Below, piece by piece: positions 57,226 to 64,000 of a stretch of DNA of 64,000 nucleotides. Within the stretch, counting starts at the first letter, position 1. Each line of letters begins with the position of its first letter. The notes below the pieces were generated by a model that made no database searches, was not told the origin of the DNA, and saw only the letters and a program-made list of their open reading frames with translations. The position numbers and the translations under genes are program-made. This DNA is from Stutzerimonas stutzeri (GTDB lineage: Bacteria > Pseudomonadota > Gammaproteobacteria > Pseudomonadales > Pseudomonadaceae): the NCBI RefSeq assembly GCF_002890895.1, contig NZ_POUL01000005.1, positions 372,001-436,000 on the forward strand, in the 5' to 3' direction.

Positions 57226-58422
57226 ATGCCCAACCAAACCGATGAAGCGAACCTGCTGATCGTCGATGATCTGCCGGAAAATCTGCTGGCGCTGGAGGCC
57301 CTGCTACAGGGCCCGGGCATCCGGGTCCATCAGGCCGAGTCGGCAGAACAGGCGCTTGAACTGCTGCTCCGCCACGAGTTCGCACTGGCCATTCTCGATG
57401 TCCAGATGCCCGGTATGGATGGTTTCCAGCTGGCCGAGCTGATGCGCGGTACCGAGCGCACCAAGCAGATCCCCATCGTCTTTGTCAGCGCCGCTGGGCG
57501 CGAGCTTGACTATGCGTTCAAGGGCTACGAAAGCGGTGCCGTCGACTTCATGCAGAAGCCGCTGGACACCCATGCGGTGCGCAGCAAGGTCAGCGTGTTC
57601 GTCGACCTGTATCGCAACCGCAAGCGCCTGGCGCGTCAGCTCGAAGAGCTGGAGCGCAGCCGTCGCGAACAGGAAGTGCTGCTCGACGAGCTGCGCAGCA
57701 CCAAGGCCGAACTGGAGAATGCGGTGCGCATGCGCGACGACTTCATGTCGATCGTCTCCCACGAGCTGAAGACGCCGCTCAATACGCTCATTCTGGAAGT
57801 GCAGCTGCGTAAGTTACAGCTCGGTCGCGAGAGCGCCGCGGTGTTCAGCGAGGACAAGCTGCGGCAGATGGTCGACAAGGATGAGCGCCAGGTCCAGAGC
57901 CTGATCCGCCTGATCGACGACATGCTCGATGTGTCGCGTATCCGCACCGGCAAGCTGTCGATTCGGCCGACGCAGGTGGATTTGGGAAAGCTCGTAGCCA
58001 GCGTGGTGGAAAATTTCGCCCCGCAAATGGAAGTGAGCGGCTGCACACTGCTGTTCCAGCGCCCCGAACCGATCATCGGTTGCTGGGACGAGTTTCGTAT
58101 CGAGCAGGTGCTGGCCAACTTGCTCACCAATGCCATGCGTTACGGTGCGGGTAACCCGGTGCAGGTGAGCGTCGGCGCGAGCGAGTCTGGTGCCTGTATC
58201 GAAGTGCGCGACCAGGGCATCGGTATCAGCCCGAAAAGCCTGGAGCGCATCTTCTGCCAGTTCGAGCGCGCCGAAGGCAGCGAATGCAGTGCTGGCCTCG
58301 GTCTTGGGTTGTTCATCGCAGAACAGATCGTCAAAGCGCACAAAGGCCAGATTCAAGTCGAGAGCGAAGAGGGCAAGGGTGCGTTGTTCAGAGTTCTGCT
58401 GCCATTGAATGCCAACGCCTGA
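57226..58422 (+). CDS. Receiver-histidine kinase (REC-HisKA-HATPase)
   Basis: A 398-residue soluble kinase with the receiver first: REC (about 5-125, VDDLPENLLAL; Asp in LDVQMPGMDGF), a short coiled coil, HisKA (FMSIVSHELKTPLN) and HATPase with DQGIGISPKSLERIF and GLGLGLFIAEQIVKAH. No membrane segment. It follows cheB by 3 bases. It can receive phosphate on its own receiver and could relay to or from the hybrid kinase. Confidence 0.92.
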   Translation: MPNQTDEANLLIVDDLPENLLALEALLQGPGIRVHQAESAEQALELLLRHEFALAILDVQMPGMDGFQLAELMRGTERTKQIPIVFVSAAGRELDYAFKGYESGAVDFMQKPLDTHAVRSKVSVFVDLYRNRKRLARQLEELERSRREQEVLLDELRSTKAELENAVRMRDDFMSIVSHELKTPLNTLILEVQLRKLQLGRESAAVFSEDKLRQMVDKDERQVQSLIRLIDDMLDVSRIRTGKLSIRPTQVDLGKLVASVVENFAPQMEVSGCTLLFQRPEPIIGCWDEFRIEQVLANLLTNAMRYGAGNPVQVSVGASESGACIEVRDQGIGISPKSLERIFCQFERAEGSECSAGLGLGLFIAEQIVKAHKGQIQVESEEGKGALFRVLLPLNANA

Positions 58423-58443
58423 GGCGCATGGGTGCGCATCAGG
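58418..58443. other. Stem-loop between convergent kinase and HAD genes
   Basis: Arms cctgaggcgca and tgcgcatcagg pair over 10 of 11 positions around a tggg loop. No T tract is present. It overlaps the ends of both genes, and may help separate convergent transcripts. Confidence 0.45.
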
Positions 58444-59092
58444 CCCAGGTCAGCTGAGGCCATCCCCGGGTTTCGGCTTGTTCGCGCAATAGCGGGTCGG
58501 GGTTCACCACATGCGGATGCGCCACTTGCTCGAGCAGCGGCAGGTCATTGATCGAGTCGGAGTAGAAGTGCGCGCCCTCCAGCGATTCGCCCGCCGCCTC
58601 TGCCCACTCACGTAACCGCGTCACCTTGCCTTCACGGTAGGTCAGCACACCACGGGTGTTGCCGCTGTAGAAGCCGTGTTGTTCCTCCAGCTGAATGGCC
58701 AGCACTTCTCTGATCCCGAGGCGTTCGGCAACGGCCCCGACGAGGAACTCCGCCGAAGCGGAAATCACCAGAATGCGGTCGCCGGCCTTGCGATGCTCGG
58801 CGATGCAGCGCATGGCGTCGTTATAGATCAGCGGCTCGATCACACCCTCGACGAAGGGCTCGACGACATGGTCCACCTCTTCAGCCGTGCGGCCTACCAG
58901 GGGTGTCAGGCTGAAGGCCATGTAGTCTTCCATCGCCAGCGTGCCGAAAGCGTATTCAGCCATCAGCTCGGCATCCTTGCGCAGGAAGGATTCTCCATCC
59001 ACCCAGCCGATCTTGGCCATTTCATGGGCCCAAAGGCTGGCGCAGTCGCCGTCTATCAGTGTTTCGTCCAGGTCGAAAATTGCCAGGGCCAT
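58439..59092 (-). CDS. HAD-IB family phosphatase (SerB-like)
   Basis: A 217-residue HAD phosphatase. Motif I is LAIFDLDETLIDGD, motif II is LVISASAEFLVG, motif III-IV is in YSDSINDLPLLEQ. The family removes phosphate from small monoesters such as phosphoserine. It starts at ATG 59092, overlapping by 1 base the stop of the ABC ATPase gene, so it is the last gene of the transport operon. A probable role is releasing phosphate from the product of the upstream hydrolase. The substrate is unknown. Confidence 0.88.
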   Translation of the reverse strand: MALAIFDLDETLIDGDCASLWAHEMAKIGWVDGESFLRKDAELMAEYAFGTLAMEDYMAFSLTPLVGRTAEEVDHVVEPFVEGVIEPLIYNDAMRCIAEHRKAGDRILVISASAEFLVGAVAERLGIREVLAIQLEEQHGFYSGNTRGVLTYREGKVTRLREWAEAAGESLEGAHFYSDSINDLPLLEQVAHPHVVNPDPLLREQAETRGWPQLTWA

Positions 59093-60093
59093 CAAGCCAC
59101 CTCGTGAATTGCCGAAGCGTCGATGGTAAGGCCAACCTGGCAGCCGCGGGGAAAGAGATCGGCGGCGGAGCGATTCAGTACATCGACCAGCAGTTCAACT
59201 CCGCGTGCTTCGACGCGGTAGCGAATCACGTTGCCAAGCAGGCTGTGGCTTTTGATCACGGCGGCAATGTTGCTGCCGCCGTCGGCCGAGTTGCTCAGCG
59301 CGATGGCTTCCGGGCGGATCGCCACCTGCGCATCAACCGGGCGTTGCAGCAATCGCGAGGCGATGTCCGGGGCGAGCAGGTTGTAGTTGCCGATAAAGCC
59401 GGCGGCGAAGGCATCCACTGGTGCGGTGTAGAGGGTTTCGGCATCGGCGCTCTGGACGATGCGGCCGGCGTTCATCAGCAGGATGCGGTCCGACAAGGTC
59501 AGGGCTTCCTCCTGATCATGGGTGACGAAAATAGTCGTCAGTCCCAACTCCTGCTGGATCGCGCGGATCTGCTCACGCAGATGCTTGCGGATGCGCGCAT
59601 CCAGCGCTGACAAGGGCTCGTCGAGTAGCAGCAGGCGAGGGCGGGTCACCAGTGAGCGCGCCAGGGCCACGCGCTGGCATTGGCCGCCGGAAAGCTGGCT
59701 CGGATAACGACGGGCGAAATCATTCAGCTCGACCATCGCCAGCACCTCGGCCACCCGCCGTGCGCTCTCGTCTCGGGCGATCTTCTGCATGCGAAGGCCG
59801 AAGGCGACGTTCTGTTCGACGGTCATGTTCGGGAACAGCGCATAACTCTGGAACACCATGCCGATCTGCCGTTTCTGTGGTGCAAGCGGCACCAGATCCT
59901 CGCCGTCGAGCAAAATCTGTCCGCCATCCACCTCGGTCAGTCCGGCGATGCAGCGCAGAAGCGTGGATTTACCGCAGCCGGACGGGCCGAGCAGGGTGAT
60001 CAGCTCACCCTTGGCGACTTCGCAATTGATGTCGCTGAAGACCTGGGTATCGCCAAATGATTTATGCAGGCCGCGAATGGAAAGGTAGCTCAT
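59092..60093 (-). CDS. ABC importer ATP-binding protein (PotA/FbpC-like)
   Basis: A 333-residue ATPase. Walker A LLGPSGCGKSTLL, signature LSGGQCQRVALARSL, Walker B LLLLDEPLSALD, switch His in FVTHDQEEAL; a C-terminal TOBE region follows (QVAIRPEAIALS). Start at the ATG with AGGAACC upstream; the longer frame is not used. It follows the permeases after a 153-base gap and overlaps the HAD gene by 1 base. Confidence 0.92.
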   Translation of the reverse strand: MSYLSIRGLHKSFGDTQVFSDINCEVAKGELITLLGPSGCGKSTLLRCIAGLTEVDGGQILLDGEDLVPLAPQKRQIGMVFQSYALFPNMTVEQNVAFGLRMQKIARDESARRVAEVLAMVELNDFARRYPSQLSGGQCQRVALARSLVTRPRLLLLDEPLSALDARIRKHLREQIRAIQQELGLTTIFVTHDQEEALTLSDRILLMNAGRIVQSADAETLYTAPVDAFAAGFIGNYNLLAPDIASRLLQRPVDAQVAIRPEAIALSNSADGGSNIAAVIKSHSLLGNVIRYRVEARGVELLVDVLNRSAADLFPRGCQVGLTIDASAIHEVA

Positions 60094-60246
60094 GAGGGTT
60101 CCTGTCTCGAATTGCCGCTGCGGTGGCATGGATCAATTTGAAAGAGCTGGGCCATATGGGGCACGCTCGACGGACTCAGCACATAGCCGTGGAGGCTGGC
60201 CTAACGCCCACCGTTCAGACCTAAGCCCACCCACGAACTGCTCCAG

Positions 60247-61047
60247 TCATGCTGTGCGCTCACGATTCAGCCGAGTCGCCGCCCAGGTAAACACCAGCAC
60301 AAAGAAGAAATAGGAGATCACCAGCGCGCTGTTGAAGTGGCCGCTGCTGTTTTTCATGTTGTTCAGGTACACCTGCAGGGTTTCATAGCGCGTGCCCACC
60401 AGCAGGTTGGCAAAGACGAATTCGCCGAACAGAAAGGAGAAGGACAGAAACAGCGACACCATCAACCCTTTGCGCAAGTTGGGCAGCACCACCAGAAAAG
60501 CCGCCTTCCAGGTGCTGGCGCCGACCAGGTGGGCAGCGTCCATCAGGTCGCGCAGGTTGATCGCCTGCAGATTGTTGCTGATCGCGCGATACATGAACGG
60601 CAGGGCGATGGTGAAGTACGCCCCGATCAGGATCCACGGCGTACCGGCCATCGCCAGCGGCCCGGAGCCATAGAGCTGCAGCAGTCCGACCGAGGACACC
60701 ACCGGCGGCACCGCGAAGGGCAGCAGGATAAGGATGTTCATCAGGCCGTCGAGCTTCGGGAAGTGGTAATGCACCACGAACAGCAGCGGCAGGATCAGCA
60801 CCACCGCCAGCGCCAGGGCGCCGAAGCAGACCAGCAAGGACTGGCCGAAGGCACGCAGGAAGCGCTCTTCACTCCACAGTTGCAGATACCAGTCGAAGGT
60901 CAGCCCATCCGGCAGGATAGTCGCCGACCAACTGCTGGAGATCGAGTAGAGAAAGGTTGCCGCCAGAGGCAGCAGCAAGATCAGAAACAGCAGCCATACC
61001 ACGATACGGTGGTAAAGCAGGCCGCGCCTGGCTTCAGTGGCCCGCAT
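60247..61047 (-). CDS. ABC importer permease (second subunit)
   Basis: A 266-residue inner-membrane permease with about six membrane segments and a binding-protein-dependent loop DLMDAAHLVGASTWKAAFLVVLPNLRKG (the EAA motif). Its start overlaps the first permease gene by 14 bases with GGAGGAGCT upstream. Together with the first permease, the ATPase and the solute-binding protein it makes a complete importer. Confidence 0.9.
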   Translation of the reverse strand: MRATEARRGLLYHRIVVWLLFLILLLPLAATFLYSISSSWSATILPDGLTFDWYLQLWSEERFLRAFGQSLLVCFGALALAVVLILPLLFVVHYHFPKLDGLMNILILLPFAVPPVVSSVGLLQLYGSGPLAMAGTPWILIGAYFTIALPFMYRAISNNLQAINLRDLMDAAHLVGASTWKAAFLVVLPNLRKGLMVSLFLSFSFLFGEFVFANLLVGTRYETLQVYLNNMKNSSGHFNSALVISYFFFVLVFTWAATRLNRERTA

Positions 61048-61945
61048 GGTAGCTCCTCCGTAGCAGTAGTTGATGCGCCACGGTGATTACTGCCATCAGC
61101 CCCACCAGCACCATCGCCAAGGCACTGGCCATGTTGGGATCCAGGGAAATGTCACCGGAGATCATCGCCGCGATGCGGATCGGCAACACGTTGAAGTTGC
61201 CGGTGGTGAGGTAGTAGACGGTTGCGTAGGCGCCCAGCGCGTTAGCCAGCAGGATGACGAAGGTGCCCAGCAATGCGGGGGTCAGCACCGGCAGGCCGAT
61301 GTAGCGCCAGTAGCTCCAGGTGCCCGCACCGAGCAGTGAGGCCGATTCGCGCCAGTCCTCGCGCAACGCGTCGAAGGCGGGGTAGAGCAGCAACACACCC
61401 AGCGGGATCTGGAAATAGGTGTAGAGCACGATCAGGCCGGTCTTGGAGTAGAGGTTGAAGTCTTCGATGATCCCGGCCTGCTTGAGCAGGATGGTCAGTG
61501 CCCCGTTGAAGCCGAGCAGGATGACAAAGGCGAAGGCCAACGGTACGCCCGCGAAGTTGCTGGTCATGTTCGAGAACGCCATGACGAAGTCACGCAGTCT
61601 GGAATCAACCTGACGCAGCGAGTAACTGCCGAGGATCGCAATGACGATGCCGAATAGGCTCGACCAGAAAGAGATTTGCAGGCTGTGCTTGATGGCTTGC
61701 AGGTAGAACTTCGAGCCGAAGATCTTTTGAAAGTTGGCCAAGCCCCAGCCTTCGGGCGTGTTCAGGCTGTTGACCGTCACCCACAGCAGCGGGGCGATCT
61801 GAAAGGCAAAAAAGAACAGCGCGAAAGGCAGCAGGCAGAGCAGCGCCAGGTGTTTGCCACGTGTTGGCCTGCGACTGACGGTGGTCGGAGCTGCATGGTC
61901 GCGTATGGCCGCGGTCTTGACGTTGTTCTGGAGCGGCGCGGTCAT
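61034..61945 (-). CDS. ABC importer permease (first subunit)
   Basis: A 303-residue permease. A 35-residue hydrophilic N-terminus precedes about six segments; the EAA loop is ALREDWRESASLLGAGTWSYWRYIGLPVLTPA. Start at ATG 61945 with GGGAG upstream; the frame to 61963 has no better site. It overlaps the stop of the hydrolase gene by 4 bases. Confidence 0.9.
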   Translation of the reverse strand: MTAPLQNNVKTAAIRDHAAPTTVSRRPTRGKHLALLCLLPFALFFFAFQIAPLLWVTVNSLNTPEGWGLANFQKIFGSKFYLQAIKHSLQISFWSSLFGIVIAILGSYSLRQVDSRLRDFVMAFSNMTSNFAGVPLAFAFVILLGFNGALTILLKQAGIIEDFNLYSKTGLIVLYTYFQIPLGVLLLYPAFDALREDWRESASLLGAGTWSYWRYIGLPVLTPALLGTFVILLANALGAYATVYYLTTGNFNVLPIRIAAMISGDISLDPNMASALAMVLVGLMAVITVAHQLLLRRSYHAGH

Positions 61946-62745
61946 ATCAGCAGCTCCCGACACAGCGGTTTGTCGTGGGCTACGCCGAGCAGCTCACACA
62001 GCGTGCCGCACAGCTCGGTCTGTTTCGGGCGGGCGGCCGGGTCGAGGCTGAACGCTGAGCCGAAAACGAACAACGGCACTTCACGCTCTTCCGGCAACAA
62101 GCCGTTATGGGAGCGATCGTTGTTCATGCCGTGGTCGGCGGTGACCAGCACCTGATAGCCGTCATCCAGCCAAGGCTGCAGATACTCCGCCAGCAGGATG
62201 TCGGCGCGCCGCGCCGCGTTGCGGTATTGAGACGAATCCAGGCCGTGCTTGTGGCCGGCATCGTCGATATTCATTGGGTGCACTAGCAGGAAGTCAGGCT
62301 TATGCCGCAGTCGCAGGCTTTCAGCATCGGCAAACAGGTGTGAATCCGGGTAGTGGTCTTCGTAGTAGAAATACCCGTGCTGGATCGGCAGCTCGGGGGT
62401 GTCGCTGTGACGGTCGCGTACCGCGTGAAACGGCGCGCGGTTGTAGAGTTCGCTGACCCAGTGATAGGCCGCGGCCGCCGTGCTTTTCCCGGCGTCTTGG
62501 GCGTAGTGGAAGATGCTGCGTTCGGTGGACAGCCGTACCACATCGTTGTGCACGATGCCACTTTCAATGGGCGGCACGCCGGTGAGGATGCACTCATACA
62601 GCGGTCGAGACAGCGCGGGCAGCTCGCACTGCAGCCGATACAAGGCGCCGCGCCCGGCCATGCAATACGCTTGGAGGTGCCCCAGCGCGTGCTCGGCTAC
62701 CGAATAGCTCAGGCCGTCGAGGATCACGAGGATGGCTTTGCGCAT
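61942..62745 (-). CDS. Alkaline phosphatase-superfamily hydrolase (phosphodiesterase or phosphonate hydrolase type)
   Basis: A 267-residue AP-superfamily enzyme. Putative metal and nucleophile residues: Asp10 (VILDGLS), Ser46 (LPALSRPLYECILTG), Asp161/162 and His165 (NIDDAGHKHG), Asp204 and His205 (TADHGMNND), His213. The short length and the TG-VPP motif recall nucleotide pyrophosphatase/phosphodiesterases and phosphonoacetate hydrolase; the nucleophile is Ser rather than the usual Thr. No signal peptide, so it acts in the cytoplasm on imported material. Between the solute-binding protein and permease genes of an ABC operon. It probably splits the imported compound. Confidence 0.85.
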   Translation of the reverse strand: MRKAILVILDGLSYSVAEHALGHLQAYCMAGRGALYRLQCELPALSRPLYECILTGVPPIESGIVHNDVVRLSTERSIFHYAQDAGKSTAAAAYHWVSELYNRAPFHAVRDRHSDTPELPIQHGYFYYEDHYPDSHLFADAESLRLRHKPDFLLVHPMNIDDAGHKHGLDSSQYRNAARRADILLAEYLQPWLDDGYQVLVTADHGMNNDRSHNGLLPEEREVPLFVFGSAFSLDPAARPKQTELCGTLCELLGVAHDKPLCRELLI

Positions 62746-62815
62746 GAGGCGTTCCTGTTGAAGGCAGTCAGTAGATGGGGAGGGTGTGCGTCAGCCCACC
62801 CTCCCCGTCGATGCC

Positions 62816-63874
62816 TCACTCCATCTCGATGATCACGTTTTCCTGCCACTGCTGCGGCAGCGCCTTAGAGGTCGCTTCCCAGGCTTCGGCATTCTCGATG
62901 GGCTTGACCTTGGCGTACTGCTCGTTCGACAGCAGCTTGGCCTGCACCTCGGCTGGCAGGGTCAAGTGCTCGGCACGAATCGGCCGCGCATTGCCCTTCG
63001 CGAGGTTGATCTGACCGGCGTCGGACAGGATGTACTCACGTGCCAGCTTGGCGGCATTGGGGTGCTTGGCCCACTTGTTGATGATGGTCGAATAGCCGGA
63101 GATCACTGATCCATCGGAGGGAATCAGCACTTCGAAGCGGCTTGGATCGATCTGGTCGCGGTAGGACAGGCCGTTGAAATCCCAGACCACACCGACTTCC
63201 ACTTCGCCACGCTCCAGCGTCTGGATCGTTGGGTTCGACAACGACAGGCGGCCCTGCTTAGCGATTTCGGCGAAGTAATCCAGGCCCGGCTGGATGTTCG
63301 TCTCGTCGCCACCGTTAGCGATCGCGGCCGCCAGCACACCGTTTACGGCCTGAGCAGCCGCGCTGACGTCACCGATAGCGACTTTGTAGTTTCCATCCTT
63401 GAGCTCGGCCCAGGAGGTCGGCGCCTTGTCGACCAGTTGCTTGTTGACGATAAAGGCAATCGAGCCGGTGTAGGCCAGCATCCAGTGACCGTCCTTGTCC
63501 TTGGCCCACTCAGGGATCTGCTCCCAGGTGCTTGGCTTGTAGGCCTGGGTGACACCCTGCTGTACGGCAATCGGCCCGAACGCGGCGCCAACGTCGCCAA
63601 TGTCGGCCGTGGCGTTGTCTTTCTCGGCGGCGAACTTGGCGATCTCCTGCGCCGAGCTCATGTCGGTGTCCATGTGCTTGAGGCCGTACTTCTTCTCCAG
63701 GTCCTGCCAGGTGTCCTTCCAGTTGGCCCAGCTGTCCGGCATGCCGACGCTGTTGACCTCACCTTCCGCACGCGCCGCCTCTTCGAGGCCTTTCAGGTCC
63801 GTTTGTGCAGCGTTTGCCGATGTCGCCAAGGCAATCGCCGATCCCAGCAGTGATGCCAGCAGCAGTCGTTTCAT
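62816..63874 (-). CDS. ABC importer periplasmic solute-binding protein
   Basis: A 352-residue periplasmic binding protein of the iron/2-aminoethylphosphonate/polyamine-like SBP group. Signal peptide KRLLLASLLGSAIALATSANAA; the domain includes NSVGMPDSWANWKDTW, MDTDMSSAQEIAKFAA and SGYSTIINKWAKHPNAAKLAREY. Start ATG follows AGGAG by 6 bases. First gene of the operon. Its ligand probably contains phosphorus, given the hydrolase and HAD phosphatase, but this is inferred. Confidence 0.9.
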   Translation of the reverse strand: MKRLLLASLLGSAIALATSANAAQTDLKGLEEAARAEGEVNSVGMPDSWANWKDTWQDLEKKYGLKHMDTDMSSAQEIAKFAAEKDNATADIGDVGAAFGPIAVQQGVTQAYKPSTWEQIPEWAKDKDGHWMLAYTGSIAFIVNKQLVDKAPTSWAELKDGNYKVAIGDVSAAAQAVNGVLAAAIANGGDETNIQPGLDYFAEIAKQGRLSLSNPTIQTLERGEVEVGVVWDFNGLSYRDQIDPSRFEVLIPSDGSVISGYSTIINKWAKHPNAAKLAREYILSDAGQINLAKGNARPIRAEHLTLPAEVQAKLLSNEQYAKVKPIENAEAWEATSKALPQQWQENVIIEME

Positions 63875-63925
63875 CAGAAGCTCCTTTCGCAGGTCAGTTT
63901 GGTCTAGATCAGCAAGACTGGAGCC

Positions 63926-63959
63926 AATCTAGGGGGTGCAAATGACATTTTGATGTCGT
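63926..63959 (-). promoter_or_regulatory. Pho-box-like sequence and -10 upstream of the ABC importer
   Basis: On the minus strand ACGACATCAAAATGTCAT (63959-63942) matches CTGTCAT-N4-CTGTCAT at 4 of 7 and 6 of 7 positions; exactly 10 bases later comes TAGATT, a fair -10 (4 of 6). This is the geometry of PhoB-activated promoters. GACAT-CAAA-ATGTC is also a perfect short inverted repeat, so a GntR-type operator is an alternative. It is 68 bases from the start codon. Confidence 0.5.
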
Positions 63960-64000
63960 TGCCTCCGCCGCCGCCCGTTAGAGCGACACCGCGACAGGAG

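Overview
The window is high-GC proteobacterial chromosome, almost certainly Pseudomonadaceae and probably the Pseudomonas stutzeri (Stutzerimonas) group. The reasons are the metK - ArsR/methyltransferase - tkt - epd - pgk - two small lipoproteins - fba gene order, which follows the familiar Pseudomonas block, the genus-typical families (DUF3509-like protein, FecI/FecR/TonB receptor set, DUF4212 plus sodium:solute symporter) and a Pseudomonas-type REP sequence. The genus call is inference; no rRNA or tRNA gene is present. Coding density is high, with about 60 supported genes. No insertion sequence, prophage, CRISPR array or recombinase was seen.

Layout. 1-1.5 kb: end of an ABC-2 exporter. 1.5-3.8 kb: metK and an ArsR-methyltransferase fusion with a 24-bp palindrome upstream. 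3.8-6.4 kb: a LysE exporter and a clavaminate-synthase-like Fe(II)/2-oxoglutarate oxygenase, translationally coupled and divergent from a LysR regulator. 6.5-12.8 kb: central carbon genes tkt, epd, pgk, fba with two small lipoproteins. 12.9-20.4 kb: single-gene units (lone receiver, methyltransferase, DUF3509-like, hemerythrin, a globin-PAS-GGDEF-EAL protein, lipoproteins, a flavoprotein, a periplasmic binding protein). 20.4-26.5 kb: YccS-like efflux protein, Tat-exported PhoX-like phosphatase, DbpA helicase, retropepsin-like protease. 26.5-29.8 kb: an AT-rich regulatory region followed by a two-subunit sodium:solute symporter. 29.9-35.3 kb: a siderophore uptake and cell-surface signalling operon. 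35.4-38.0 kb: an exonuclease coupled to a cNMP/CBS/DUF294 protein. 38.2-41.4 kb: an operon of chemoreceptor, porin and small phosphate-binding-like protein. 41.6-48.1 kb: malate synthase G, GcvR-like ACT protein, RarD, and an SDR-trehalase pair. 48.1-52.1 kb: a REP doublet, an NfeD/slipin/LEA-lipoprotein operon and small membrane proteins. 52.3-58.4 kb: a four-gene sensory cluster (hybrid kinase, CheR, CheB, receiver-kinase). 58.4-63.9 kb: an ABC import operon with an AP-superfamily hydrolase and a HAD phosphatase.

Three groups look most worth following up. The first is the 58.4-63.9 kb operon, read here as a probable organophosphorus scavenging pathway (import, cleavage, dephosphorylation) with a Pho-box-like promoter. 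The second is the CheR/CheB pair that sits with histidine kinases but no CheA or chemoreceptor; the large kinase carries two sequences resembling methylation sites. The third is the oxygenase-LysE-LysR unit, read as a candidate amino-acid hydroxylation and export system. All three functional readings are inferences from domains and gene order.
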